Assembly (NCBI GenBank): GCA_000514715.1
Contig: AZWL01000010.1
Span: forward strand, 124,172-188,171
Source of the DNA: Streptomyces sp. CNH099
GTDB lineage: Bacteria; Actinomycetota; Actinomycetes; Streptomycetales; Streptomycetaceae
Direction of reading: 5' to 3'
Length of the DNA stretch: 64,000 nucleotides
In this document: positions 15,110 to 24,679 of the stretch, piece after piece
Layout: the number at the start of each line of letters is the position of its first letter
Numbering within the stretch: position 1 is the stretch's first letter
Notes under the pieces: model-generated
What the model was told of the DNA's origin: nothing
The model's database searches: none
What the model saw: only the letters and a program-made list of their open reading frames with translations
Made by a program: the position numbers and the translations under genes

Positions 15110-16396
15110 TTACTCCTGCGAGAGGCGCTCGTTCAGGTCGTCCTCGACCGATGCGGCCGCTTCCTCGTGGGAGTCGCCGTTGAGGAAGGCGGTCATGTAG
15201 GACTTGATGGGGTTGGGAGTGTTCTCCACCGCGCCCCACTCCGGGATGAGCGGCGTGGTGCCGCCGACGGCGGCGGCCGGCGCCGCGGCCTCGGCCGCCT
15301 CGTTGCCCTCCAGCTTCGACAGCAGCGAGTCCTTGTTGGGGATCACGCCGTTGGCCGCCGCGAGGGCGCCCTCGTGCTTGTCCGAGAGCACGATCTTCAG
15401 GAACTCCTGGGCCAGCTCCTGCTTGTCACTGCCCGCGGCGATGGCCAGGTTGGAGCCGCCGAGGAAGACGCTCTCGGGGGTGTCGGCGGTATCACCGGGG
15501 ATGGTGAAGTAGCCGATCTCCTTCTCGAAGTCCTTGTCCTTGCTGGCCTCGACCGCGATGCCGGACTCCCAGCCCATGCCGATGATCGCGCCGGTCTTGC
15601 CCTTGCCGAAGACCTCGCCCTGCTGCGGGGTGGCCTCGTCCTTGTCCTTGGGTGCCGTGGAGTAGTCGGCGTACTGCTTGTAGATCTCCATCGCCGCGCC
15701 GACCTTGGGGTCGGAGAGGTTCGAGACCCACGCGTCGCCGTCCTTCTTCACCAGCTCGGCGTCCTGGCCGATGAGCAGGCCGTCGAAGAAGTACCAGTTC
15801 TGGCCGGGCATGTAGACCGGCTCGGCGTCGGTGTTCTTCTCGATCTTGTCGAAGGCGGCGAAGAGGTCGTCACGGGTCTGGGGTATCTCCGTGACGCCGG
15901 CTTCCTTGAAGATCGACTTGTTGTACATCACCACGCGGTTCGCGAAGAACCACGGGGCGGCGTACTGCTTGCCCTCGTAGATCGACGACTCGTTGAGGGA
16001 CTCGGTCCACTCGGTGCCGATCTCCTCCTTCAGCTCGGTCAGGTCGGACAGACCGCCGGTCGCCGCGTAGGCGGGCGTCTGGGTGTTGCCGACCTCGACC
16101 ACGTCGGGCGGGCTCTCCTCGGACAGCGCGGTGGTCAGCTTCTGCTGAATGCCGTTCCACTGCTGCACCTTGTACTCGAGCGTGGCGCCCGTCTTCTTCT
16201 CGAACTCGGCCTTGACGTCCTTCAGCCAGTCGTCCGGCGTGGACCCGTCCATGGCCCAGAAGGTGAGCGTCTCGCCCTCGTACGAACCGGCCCCCTTGCC
16301 CGCGCCGTCACCGTCGTCACTGTCGTCAGAACCGCAGGCGGCGAGGCTTGCCACCAGGCCAGCCGCCGCCAGCACCGCTACCGCCGTGCGCTTCAC
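15110..16396 (-). CDS. dasA: Chitobiose-binding lipoprotein DasA
   Basis: The protein is 428 aa with a lipoprotein signal peptide (VKRTAVAVLAAAGLVASLAA, then the lipidated C21) and an acidic linker. A type 1 extracellular sugar-binding fold follows, with ETLTFWAMDGS at its start. GTG 16396 has the ribosome site AGGAGGGTGAC. It binds chitobiose outside the cell and delivers it to DasB/DasC. Its promoter region contains three DasR operators. In S. coelicolor dasA loss alters development, linking chitin sensing to sporulation. Confidence 0.95.
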   Translation of the reverse strand: MKRTAVAVLAAAGLVASLAACGSDDSDDGDGAGKGAGSYEGETLTFWAMDGSTPDDWLKDVKAEFEKKTGATLEYKVQQWNGIQQKLTTALSEESPPDVVEVGNTQTPAYAATGGLSDLTELKEEIGTEWTESLNESSIYEGKQYAAPWFFANRVVMYNKSIFKEAGVTEIPQTRDDLFAAFDKIEKNTDAEPVYMPGQNWYFFDGLLIGQDAELVKKDGDAWVSNLSDPKVGAAMEIYKQYADYSTAPKDKDEATPQQGEVFGKGKTGAIIGMGWESGIAVEASKDKDFEKEIGYFTIPGDTADTPESVFLGGSNLAIAAGSDKQELAQEFLKIVLSDKHEGALAAANGVIPNKDSLLSKLEGNEAAEAAAPAAAVGGTTPLIPEWGAVENTPNPIKSYMTAFLNGDSHEEAAASVEDDLNERLSQE

Positions 16397-16504
16397 GTCA
16401 CCCTCCTCAACATGCCGGCCCACGCCCCCCTGCCGTCGTTCGCCAGCGATTCGCCACCGAAAAGTCCTTGCTCCCGGACCCTGCCCGTGGAGTGGACTTG
16501 TGGT

Positions 16505-16577
16505 CTTTAATGGTTTAGACCAGGTTGACGGTCTTGGTCTGGACCAATCGTGGAACGAAGCCTGGCCTAGACCAATG
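16505..16577. promoter_or_regulatory. Three DasR operators between dasA and dasR
   Basis: Three dre-like palindromes lie 25-30 bp apart: TGGTTTAGACCA at 16511-16522, TTGGTCTGGACCAA at 16534-16547 and TGGCCTAGACCA at 16563-16574. All fit the DasR consensus core TGGTCTAGACCA with one mismatch each. They are about 115-185 bp before dasA and 140-205 bp before dasR, so both genes may be controlled. The remainder of the 317-bp gap shows nothing else I can support. Confidence 0.88.
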
Positions 16578-16671
16578 AGGGTGTCAAGGGTGTGCGGCCT
16601 GCTGGTTCGGCTTCCGTTACCGGACCGACATGTGAGCAATCCCGTCGCCCCGCGGGCGCACCGACGGGTGA

Positions 16672-17520
<849 letters not shown>

Positions 17521-17537
17521 GCGCCACCGCACCGCCG

Positions 17538-17579
17538 CGCGGCGGCGGGCCCGGCAGCCGTGCCGGGCCCGCCGCCGCG
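17538..17579 (+). terminator. Hairpin terminator after dasR
   Basis: A perfect 19-bp GC-rich stem (left arm begins CGCGGCGGCGGGCCC, loop GCCG) starts 18 bp after the dasR stop. There is no U-tract. Confidence 0.75.
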
Positions 17580-17719
17580 GCGGTCCTCCCGGAGTCGTCC
17601 CGGCCGGCGGCGGCCACCCCCGCACAGACAACGCTGATCGCCCTAGTGACGGCGGCCACACCCTGCTCTACCTTTCCAGCGCACCGCTAGAGAGTGAGAG
17701 CTCAGGGGACGGAGCCGCC

Positions 17720-19951
17720 ATGACAGTGCAAGCACCCCCGGCCGGACCACCACGACGGGGCGTCGAGCCCAGAACCGTAGCGGTCTGGACCGCGGTCGCC
17801 CTCGTGGGCGCCCTCGGCTGGACCATGCTGGCACTCTCCCGCGGGGAGGAGGTCTCCGCCGCCTGGATGGTGGCCGCGGCCCTCGGCTCGTACGCCATCG
17901 GCTACCGCTTTTACTCGAAGTTCATCGCCCACCGCGTGCTCGGCGCCGACAAGACCCGCGCCACCCCGGCCGAGCGGCTCGACAACGGCATCGACTTCCA
18001 GCCCACCGACCGCCGGGTGCTCCTCGGCCACCACTTCGCCGCGATCTCCGGCGCCGGCCCGCTGGTCGGCCCGGTGCTGGCGGCGCAGATGGGCTTCCTG
18101 CCGGGCACGATCTGGATCGTCGCGGGCGTGATCTTCGCGGGTGCCGTCCAGGACATGGTCGTGCTGTTCTTCTCCACCCGCAGGAACGGCCGCTCGCTCG
18201 GCCAGATGGCGCGCGAGGAGATCGGCCCGGTGGGCGGCGCCGCCGCGCTGGTCGCGGTCTTCGCGATCATGATCATCCTGCTGGCGGTGCTGGCGCTGGT
18301 CATCGTCAACGCGCTGGCGGAGTCCCCCTGGGGCACGTTCTCCATCGGGATGACGGTCCCGATCGCCCTGTTCATGGGCGTCTACCTGCGGATGATCCGG
18401 CCGGGCCGGGTCGCCGAGGTGTCGCTGATCGGCATCGGCCTGCTGCTGCTCGCGCTGGTCGCGGGGCGCTGGGTGGCCGAGTCCTCGCTCGCGGACACGT
18501 TCACGCTGAGCAAGGAGACGCTGGTCGTCTTCATGGTGATCTACGCCTTCGTCGCCTCCGTGCTGCCGGTGTGGATGCTGCTCGCGCCGCGCGACTACCT
18601 GTCCACGTTCATGAAGCTGGGCACGATCGCGCTGCTGTTCATCGGCGTGGTCGTGGCCGCGCCGACGCTGAAGATGGAGAGCGTCACCGACTTCGCCGGC
18701 GAGGGCACGGGCCCGGTCTTCGCCGGGTCGCTGTTCCCGTTCGTCTTCATCACCATCGCCTGCGGCGCCCTGTCCGGCTTCCACTCCCTCATCTCCTCCG
18801 GCACGACGCCGAAGATGGTGCAGAAGGAGACGCAGGTGCGGATGATCGGCTACGGCTCCATGCTGATGGAGTCCTCCGTGGCGATCATCGCGATGATCGC
18901 CGCCTGTGTGCTGGACCCCGGGCTGTACTTCGCGATGAACTCGGCGCCCACGGTGATCGGCGACACCGCGCAGTCGGCGTCCCAGGCGATCCAGGGCTTC
19001 GGGTACGAGATCACCCCGGCGGCGCTCCAGGCGGCGGCCGACTCCGTCGAGGAGTCGACGCTGCTCTCCCGTACCGGCGGCGCGCCGACGTTCGCCCTGG
19101 GCGTCTCGGACATCTTCTCCAACGTCACCGGGGACAGTCTGAAGGCGTTCTGGTACCACTTCGCGATCATGTTCGAGGCGCTGTTCATCCTGACCGCCCT
19201 GGACGCGGGCACCCGGGTGGGCCGCTTCATGCTGCAGGACACCCTCGGCAACATCTACCAGCCGCTGAAGCGTGTCAGTTGGTGGCCGGGGCTCATCGGC
19301 ACCAGCGCGGTCGTCGTGGGCCTGTGGGGCTACTTCCTGTGGGTCGGCGTCAACGACCCCCTCGGCGGCATCAACCAGCTCTTCCCGCTCTTCGGCATCA
19401 CCAACCAGCTGCTCGGCGCGGTCGCGCTGACGGTCTGCACCACGCTGCTGATCAAGTCGGGGCGGCTGAAGTGGGCGTGGGTGACGGGCATCCCGCTGAT
19501 CTGGGTCGCGGTGGTCACGCTCACCGCGAGCTGGCAGAAGGTGTTCTCCGACGACCCGCGGGTCGGCTTCTTCGCCCAGGGCGACGTGGCGCAGGAGGGC
19601 ATCGACTCCGGCGAGCTGTCCGGGCAGGAGCTGGAGGACGCGGAGACGATCGTCACCAACACCACGGTCGACGGCGTGCTGTCCGCGGTCTTCGCGCTGC
19701 TGGTGGTCGTCGTGATCGTGGACGCGGCCCGGGTGTGCGTCAAGTCGCTGCGCAACCCGGAGTCGGTGGTCAGCCACGAGGAGCCGTACCACGAGTCGTC
19801 GTACGTGGCGCCCGCGCAGCTGGTCCCGACCGCGGAGGAGAAGGCGGAGCTGGCGGCGGCCGGCCTGGGCAGCGGCGGCGGCTTCCTGCCGGGCACCGGG
19901 CCGGGCGGCGGGCCGGGGGCCGGCGGCGCGAAGGACGGAGAGGGCTCGTGA
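17720..19951 (+). CDS. cstA: CstA-family pyruvate/peptide transporter
   Basis: The protein is 743 aa, of CstA/BtsT type, with about 16-18 transmembrane segments. Signature phrases are GHHFAAISGAGPLVGPVLAAQ (residues around 100-120), SGFHSLISSGTTPKMVQKE and FGITNQLLGAVAL. The last 45 residues form a hydrophilic, then Gly-rich, tail. Members are nutrient-starvation-induced uptake systems, shown in enterobacteria to carry pyruvate. It overlaps the small partner gene by 4 nt. Confidence 0.92.
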   Translation: MTVQAPPAGPPRRGVEPRTVAVWTAVALVGALGWTMLALSRGEEVSAAWMVAAALGSYAIGYRFYSKFIAHRVLGADKTRATPAERLDNGIDFQPTDRRVLLGHHFAAISGAGPLVGPVLAAQMGFLPGTIWIVAGVIFAGAVQDMVVLFFSTRRNGRSLGQMAREEIGPVGGAAALVAVFAIMIILLAVLALVIVNALAESPWGTFSIGMTVPIALFMGVYLRMIRPGRVAEVSLIGIGLLLLALVAGRWVAESSLADTFTLSKETLVVFMVIYAFVASVLPVWMLLAPRDYLSTFMKLGTIALLFIGVVVAAPTLKMESVTDFAGEGTGPVFAGSLFPFVFITIACGALSGFHSLISSGTTPKMVQKETQVRMIGYGSMLMESSVAIIAMIAACVLDPGLYFAMNSAPTVIGDTAQSASQAIQGFGYEITPAALQAAADSVEESTLLSRTGGAPTFALGVSDIFSNVTGDSLKAFWYHFAIMFEALFILTALDAGTRVGRFMLQDTLGNIYQPLKRVSWWPGLIGTSAVVVGLWGYFLWVGVNDPLGGINQLFPLFGITNQLLGAVALTVCTTLLIKSGRLKWAWVTGIPLIWVAVVTLTASWQKVFSDDPRVGFFAQGDVAQEGIDSGELSGQELEDAETIVTNTTVDGVLSAVFALLVVVVIVDAARVCVKSLRNPESVVSHEEPYHESSYVAPAQLVPTAEEKAELAAAGLGSGGGFLPGTGPGGGPGAGGAKDGEGS

Positions 19952-20151
19952 CCGGGACGGCGGCGCTGGCGGCGGCCGCGCGCAAGGTGTGGTGGTACGT
20001 GCGCGAGGTCGTCGGCGACACGGCGTACGAGCGCTACGTCGAGCACCTGCGCCGGCACGACCCCGACGCGGAGGTGCCCGACCGGCGCGAGTTCGAGCGG
20101 ATGCGCACGGACGCGGGCGACGACCCGCGCACGGGCTTCCGCTGCTGCTGA
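19948..20151 (+). CDS. YbdD/YjiX-family small protein, CstA partner
   Basis: The protein is 67 aa from GTG 19948, inside the cstA stop (GTGA overlap). It contains the family pattern VWWYVREVVGDTAYERYVEH, then RRHDPDAEVPDRREFERMR, and the usual Cys-rich end RCC. YbdD/YjiX proteins are almost always coded after CstA/BtsT and in E. coli are needed for pyruvate uptake by those carriers, so this is probably the transporter's accessory subunit. Confidence 0.9.
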   Translation: MTGTAALAAAARKVWWYVREVVGDTAYERYVEHLRRHDPDAEVPDRREFERMRTDAGDDPRTGFRCC

Positions 20152-20179
20152 GACGGCGTACGCGCACGGCCGGGCGTAC

Positions 20180-20214
20180 GGGCCGCCGTCCCCGGGGGCG
20201 GGGGACGGCGGCCC
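20180..20214 (+). terminator. Hairpin terminator after cstA operon
   Basis: A perfect 14-bp stem (arms GGGCCGCCGTCCCC and GGGGACGGCGGCCC, 7-nt loop) lies 28 bp past the YbdD-like stop. Confidence 0.75.
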
Positions 20215-20245
20215 GTTGTCGGTGGGGCAGGGCAGACTGGGCGGC

Positions 20246-20764
20246 ATGGACTTCACGGTGCGGCCGGTGCGGCCGGAGGAGTACGAGCGGGCCGGTGACC
20301 TGGTCGCCCAGGCGTATCTGGCGGACGGGCTGCTGACGTTCGGCGAGGACGACACGTATGTGCACGAGCTGCGCGACGTGCCGGCCCGGGCGCGGGCGGA
20401 GCGTGCGGAGGTGCTGGTCGCGGTCGACGGGGACGGCCGGCCGGACGGCGGGCTGGTGCTGGGCAGTGTGACGTTCGTGACGGCGGGATCGCCGTACGCG
20501 GAGCTGAGCGGGCCCGGCGAGGGCGAGTTCCGGATGCTGGCGGTGTCGCCGGAGGCGCGCGGCCGGGGCGTGGGCGAGGCGCTCGTACGGGCCTGCATGG
20601 ACCGGGCCCGGGAGCTGGAGGCGCGGCGGATGGTGCTGTCCAGCACCCCGGACATGACGCCGGCCCACCGGCTGTACGAGCGGCTCGGGTTCATACGTAC
20701 CCCGCAGCGCGACTGGTTCCCGCTGCCCGGTTTCCCGCTCTGGGCCTTCGTCGCCGAACTCTGA
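20246..20764 (+). CDS. GNAT-family N-acetyltransferase
   Basis: The protein is 172 aa. The acetyl-CoA binding motif A is clear: EFRMLAVSPEARGRGVGEAL near residue 100, with R-G-x-G-V-G. Motif B follows (LYERLGFIRTPQRDWFPLPG). The start at ATG 20246 fits the N-terminal MDFTVRPVRPEEYERAGDL. The substrate cannot be predicted. It ends just before the nrdAB promoter. Confidence 0.88.
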   Translation: MDFTVRPVRPEEYERAGDLVAQAYLADGLLTFGEDDTYVHELRDVPARARAERAEVLVAVDGDGRPDGGLVLGSVTFVTAGSPYAELSGPGEGEFRMLAVSPEARGRGVGEALVRACMDRARELEARRMVLSSTPDMTPAHRLYERLGFIRTPQRDWFPLPGFPLWAFVAEL

Positions 20765-20770
20765 GGCGCG

Positions 20771-20817
20771 ACACAACATATAGGGGTGGCTCCACAGCGG
20801 GCTACTAGATGTATGCT
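20771..20817 (+). promoter_or_regulatory. Pair of NrdR boxes before nrdAB
   Basis: ACACAACATATAGGGG at 20771-20786 matches 13 of 16 positions of the NrdR consensus (acaCwAtATaTwGtgt). A weaker box, CTACTAGATGTATGCT, is at 20802-20817. Their centres are 31 bp apart, three helical turns, the spacing at which NrdR binds pairwise. NrdR would repress transcription when dATP is high. The boxes directly precede the B12 riboswitch. Confidence 0.65.
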
Positions 20818-21010
20818 CGTCTCAGCTGCCGCGCAGGGAAATTCCGGTGGAAGTCCGGAGCTGTCCCGCAACGGTGAGCGATGTGCCGTCATGCCCGCCC
20901 CGCGCCCGCATGCCCGTCCGTCGTGAGCCCGAACACCTCCGGCAGCGATCGATGACGTCCGGGTCTCGCGGATTGGGCTCACGGACGCAAGCGGGTCCGC
21001 CGGCGGTGTT
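20815..21010 (+). ncRNA. Cobalamin (B12) riboswitch
   Basis: The B12-box pattern is plain: GCCGCGCAGGGAAATTCCGG, then GGTGGAAGTCCGGAGCTGTC and CCCGCAACGGTGAG at about 20829-20879. Later helices include TGAGCCCGAACACC and GGGCTCACGGACGC near 20928-20987. Limits are approximate. Sitting before a B12-independent class Ia reductase, it should shut nrdAB off when adenosylcobalamin is present and the B12-dependent class II enzyme can work. This is the reported arrangement in S. coelicolor. Confidence 0.92.
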
Positions 21011-21117
21011 CGGCCGGAGGACCGCCCACGCGCGCCCCGCCGCCGTGGGGAGCCCGCGTGCGCCCGTACGGCAGCCTCTCCCCGCGCGGCCCCCGCCGAG
21101 CGAGGGAGAGCAGCATC

Positions 21118-23553
21118 TTGACGATCGCACCACCGGCCGCGCATACGGAGCCCGCCTCAGCCACCCCCCGGGACACTCCCCGCGCCGACGACGGCCCGGC
21201 CGCGGCGCTCGCCCGCACCCTCGCCGAGCTGACCGCCGACCTGCCCGCCACCGACCCGGCCCGGGTCGCCGCGGACGCCCAGCGCGGACGGCATCCGGAC
21301 TCCGGCGAGGCGGAGTTGCGGGAGCTGGCCACGGACGCCGCGGCGGCGCTGATCGCCGAGGAGCCGGAGTACTCGCGGCTGGCCGCCCGGCTGCTGACCC
21401 GGGCCATCGCGGAGGAGGCCGCGGCCGCGGGCGCGACGAGCTTCTCCGCGGGCGTCGCCGTGGGCCACCGCGAGGGCATCGTCGCCGACGCCACCGCGGC
21501 CTTCGTCCGGCGGCACGCCGCGCGCCTCGACGCGCTGGCCGACGCGGCCGTGGCGGACGGCCGCGACGACCTCTTCGGCTACTTCGGCCTGCGCACGGTC
21601 CACACCCGCTACCTGCTGCGCCACCCCACGGAGCGCGGCGTCATCGAGACCGCCCAGCACTTCTTCCTGCGCGTCGCCTGCGGCCTCGCCGCCGACGGCT
21701 CCGAGGCCGCCGTCGGCGAAGTCGCCGAGCTGTACGGGCTCCTGAGCCGCCTGGACTACCTGCCCTCCTCCCCCACCCTGTTCAACTCCGGCACCCGCCA
21801 CCCGCAGATGTCGTCCTGCTACCTGCTGGACTCCCCGCTCGACGAGCTGGACTCGATCTACGAGCGCTACCACCAGGTCGCCCGGCTGTCGAAGCACTCC
21901 GGCGGCATCGGCATCCCCTTCACCCGGGTACGCTCCCGCGGCTCGCTGATCCGCGGCACCAACGGCCACTCCAACGGCATCGTCCCGTTCCTGCGCACCC
22001 TCGACGCCTCCGTCGCCGCCGTGAACCAGGGCGGCAAGCGCAAGGGCGCCGCCTGCGTCTACCTGGAGCCCTGGCACGCCGACGTCGAGGAGTTCCTGGA
22101 GCTGCGCGACAACACCGGCGAGGAGGCCCGCCGCACCCACAACCTCAACCTCGCGCACTGGATCCCCGACGAGTTCATGCGCCGCGTCGAGGCCGACGGC
22201 ACCTGGTCGCTGTTCTCCCCGGCCGACGTGCCCGAGCTGGCCGACCGCTACGGCGCCGACTTCGACGCGGCGTACACGCGCGCGGAGGCGGAGGGGCGCT
22301 ACGTCCGGCAGGTCCCGGCCCGGCAGCTGTACGGCCGGATGATGCGCACGCTCGCGCAGACCGGCAACGGGTGGATGACGTTCAAGGACGCCGCCAACCG
22401 CACCGCCAACCAGACCGCGGAGCCCGGCGCCGTCGTGCACTCCTCGAACCTGTGCACCGAGATCCTGGAGGTCTCCGACGACGGCGAGACCGCGGTGTGC
22501 AACCTGGGCTCGGTCAACCTCGCCGCCCACCTCGCGGACACCGCCGGGGGCTGGGAGGCGGCGATGGACTGGGAGCGGCTCGACGCCACGGTCCGTACCG
22601 CCGTGACGTTCCTCGACCGCGTCGTCGACGTCAACTACTACCCCACGTCGCAGGCCGCCGCGTCCAACTCCCGCTGGCGGCCGGTGGGTCTGGGCGTGAT
22701 GGGCCTGCAGGACGTCTTCTTCCGGCTGCGGCTGCCGTTCGACTCCCCCGAGGCGCGGGCGCTGTCCACCCGGATCGCCGAGCGCATCATGCTCGCCGCC
22801 TACGACACCTCCGCCGCCCTCGCCGAGCGCCACGGCCCGCACCCGGCGTGGTCCCGCACCCGCGCCGCCCGCGGCGTGCTGCACCCGGACCACTACCCCG
22901 AGGCGGACGCGGTCTGGCCGGAGCGCTGGAGCGCGCTGCGCGCGCGGATCGCCGGGGCCGGCCTGCGCAACTCCCTGCTGCTGGCCATCGCGCCGACCGC
23001 GACGATCGCCGCCATCGCCGGCGTGTACGAGTGCATCGAGCCGCAGGTCTCCAACCTCTTCAAGCGCGAGACGCTGAGCGGCGAGTTCCTGCAGGTCAAC
23101 TCCTACCTCGTGGCCGAGCTGAAGAAGCTGGGGGTGTGGGACGCGCGGACCCGCGAGGCGCTGCGCGAGCACGACGGGTCCGTACAGGAGCTGACCTGGA
23201 TCCCCGAGGAGGTCCGGGCGCGGTACCGCACGGCGTGGGAGCTGCCGCAGCGGGCGCTGATCGACATGGCCGCGGCCCGTACGCCGTACCTCGACCAGGC
23301 CCAGTCGCTCAACCTCTTCATGGCCGCGCCGACGATCGGCAAGCTCAGCTCGATGTACGCCCACGCCTGGAAGTCCGGGCTGAAGACGACGTACTACCTG
23401 CGCTCGCGCCCGGCGACCCGCATCGCCCGCGCGGCCCGCGCCGCCGCGCCCGCGGCCCCCGTCCCCGTACCCCCGCCCGGGCAGCAGCCGCACGGCGACG
23501 ACGCCGCCGCCTGCTCCCTGGAGAACCCCGAGACCTGCGAGGCCTGCCAGTGA
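21118..23553 (+). CDS. nrdA: Class Ia ribonucleoside-diphosphate reductase, large subunit
   Basis: The protein is 811 aa, starting from TTG 21118 (MTIAPP, behind GAGGGAGAG). Hallmarks are MSSCYLLD and SSNLCTEI for active-site cysteines, VNQGGKRKGAACVYLEPWH, and LLLAIAPTATIAAIAGV near the C-terminus. The chain ends in the redox pair CEAC that re-reduces the active site. It converts NDPs to dNDPs with NrdB. The N-terminal region appears poor in a classical ATP-cone, so allosteric activity control should be checked. An earlier in-frame start at 21058 would place translation inside the leader. Confidence 0.95.
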   Translation: MTIAPPAAHTEPASATPRDTPRADDGPAAALARTLAELTADLPATDPARVAADAQRGRHPDSGEAELRELATDAAAALIAEEPEYSRLAARLLTRAIAEEAAAAGATSFSAGVAVGHREGIVADATAAFVRRHAARLDALADAAVADGRDDLFGYFGLRTVHTRYLLRHPTERGVIETAQHFFLRVACGLAADGSEAAVGEVAELYGLLSRLDYLPSSPTLFNSGTRHPQMSSCYLLDSPLDELDSIYERYHQVARLSKHSGGIGIPFTRVRSRGSLIRGTNGHSNGIVPFLRTLDASVAAVNQGGKRKGAACVYLEPWHADVEEFLELRDNTGEEARRTHNLNLAHWIPDEFMRRVEADGTWSLFSPADVPELADRYGADFDAAYTRAEAEGRYVRQVPARQLYGRMMRTLAQTGNGWMTFKDAANRTANQTAEPGAVVHSSNLCTEILEVSDDGETAVCNLGSVNLAAHLADTAGGWEAAMDWERLDATVRTAVTFLDRVVDVNYYPTSQAAASNSRWRPVGLGVMGLQDVFFRLRLPFDSPEARALSTRIAERIMLAAYDTSAALAERHGPHPAWSRTRAARGVLHPDHYPEADAVWPERWSALRARIAGAGLRNSLLLAIAPTATIAAIAGVYECIEPQVSNLFKRETLSGEFLQVNSYLVAELKKLGVWDARTREALREHDGSVQELTWIPEEVRARYRTAWELPQRALIDMAAARTPYLDQAQSLNLFMAAPTIGKLSSMYAHAWKSGLKTTYYLRSRPATRIARAARAAAPAAPVPVPPPGQQPHGDDAAACSLENPETCEACQ

Positions 23554-24572
23554 CCACCGCCGCCACCGGGACCGGGAACCTGCTGGACCCGGGCTTCGAG
23601 CTGACCCTGCGCCCCATGCGCTACCCCGAGTTCTACGAGCGCTACCGGGACGCCATCAGGAACACCTGGACCGTCGAGGAGGTCGACCTCCACTCCGACG
23701 TCTCCGACCTCGCCCGGCTCTCGCCGGGCGAGCAGCACCTCATCGGCCGGCTGGTGGCGTTCTTCGCCACCGGCGACTCGATCGTGGCGAACAACCTGGT
23801 GCTCACCCTCTACAAGCACATCAACTCGCCGGAGGCCCGCCTCTACCTCTCCCGCCAGCTCTTCGAGGAGGCCGTGCACGTCCAGTTCTATCTGACGCTG
23901 CTCGACACCTACCTCCCCGACCCGGACGAGCGGGCCGCGGCGTTCGCCGCCGTGGAGAACATCCCGTCGATCCGGGAGAAGGCGCAGTTCTGCTTCCGCT
24001 GGATGGACTCGGTGGAGGACATCGAGCGGCTGGAGACCAGGGCGGACCGCCGCCGCTTCCTGCTCAACCTCATCTGCTTCGCCGCCTGCATCGAGGGCCT
24101 GTTCTTCTACGGCGCGTTCGCGTACGTCTACTGGCTGCGCTCCCGCGGCCTGCTGCACGGTCTGGCGACCGGCACGAACTGGGTGTTCCGCGACGAGAGC
24201 ATGCACATGGACTTCGCGTTCTCCGTGGTCGACACGGTGCGCCGGGAGGAGCCCGGGCTGTTCGACGAGGAGCTGGGGCGGCAGGTGCGCGACATGCTCG
24301 ACGAGGCGGTGCGGGCGGAGCTGCAGTTCGCCCGGGACCTGTGCGGCGACGGCCTGCCGGGGATGAACACCGAGTCGATGCGCGCGTATCTGGAGTGCGT
24401 GGCGGACCAGCGGCTGGTGCGGCTGGGCTTCGCGCCGGTGTACGGGTCGCAGAACCCGTTCGCGTTCATGGAGCTGCAGGACGTGCAGGAGCTGACGAAC
24501 TTCTTCGAGCGCCGCCCGTCCGCCTACCAGGTGGCCGTGGAGGGCTCGGTCGCGTTCGACGACGAGTTCTGA
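23550..24572 (+). CDS. nrdB: Class Ia ribonucleoside-diphosphate reductase, small subunit
   Basis: The protein is 340 aa, GTG 23550 overlapping the nrdA stop (GTGA). Iron-binding helices are seen in FFATGDSIVANNL, LFEEAVHVQFYLTLLDTY and the last ligand helix RDESMHMDFAFSV (E and H ligands). The C-terminal tail GSVAFDDEF docks on NrdA. It generates the tyrosyl radical in a di-iron site. I recall nrdS following in S. coelicolor; here a terminator follows directly, so nrdS is not in the operon. Confidence 0.95.
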   Translation: MTTAATGTGNLLDPGFELTLRPMRYPEFYERYRDAIRNTWTVEEVDLHSDVSDLARLSPGEQHLIGRLVAFFATGDSIVANNLVLTLYKHINSPEARLYLSRQLFEEAVHVQFYLTLLDTYLPDPDERAAAFAAVENIPSIREKAQFCFRWMDSVEDIERLETRADRRRFLLNLICFAACIEGLFFYGAFAYVYWLRSRGLLHGLATGTNWVFRDESMHMDFAFSVVDTVRREEPGLFDEELGRQVRDMLDEAVRAELQFARDLCGDGLPGMNTESMRAYLECVADQRLVRLGFAPVYGSQNPFAFMELQDVQELTNFFERRPSAYQVAVEGSVAFDDEF

Positions 24573-24580
24573 GCGGCGGA

Positions 24581-24618
24581 GCCGGCCGGACCCGCCACGG
24601 GGGGCGGGTCCGGCCGGC
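24581..24618. terminator. Bidirectional terminator between nrdB and the carboxypeptidase gene
   Basis: A perfect 16-bp stem (left arm GCCGGCCGGACCCGCC, loop ACGGGG) begins 9 bp after nrdB and serves the convergent gene ending at 24680 too. Confidence 0.8.
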
Positions 24619-24679
24619 GCCTGCTCGCCGGTGCGGCGCCGTTGCCGCACCGGTTGCGGTCCGTCCCGGTCTCCCGCGG

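Noticed and set aside
17702..20779. A 1025-codon open frame on the minus strand opposite cstA
   Set aside because: It is Arg/His/Gly-rich, has no domain and mirrors the high-GC third-position pattern of cstA, whose transporter motifs are certain.
20847..24572. A 1241-codon frame running from the riboswitch through nrdA into nrdB
   Set aside because: Its first 900 codons lie in the wrong frame of nrdA and over riboswitch RNA; only the nrdB part is real.
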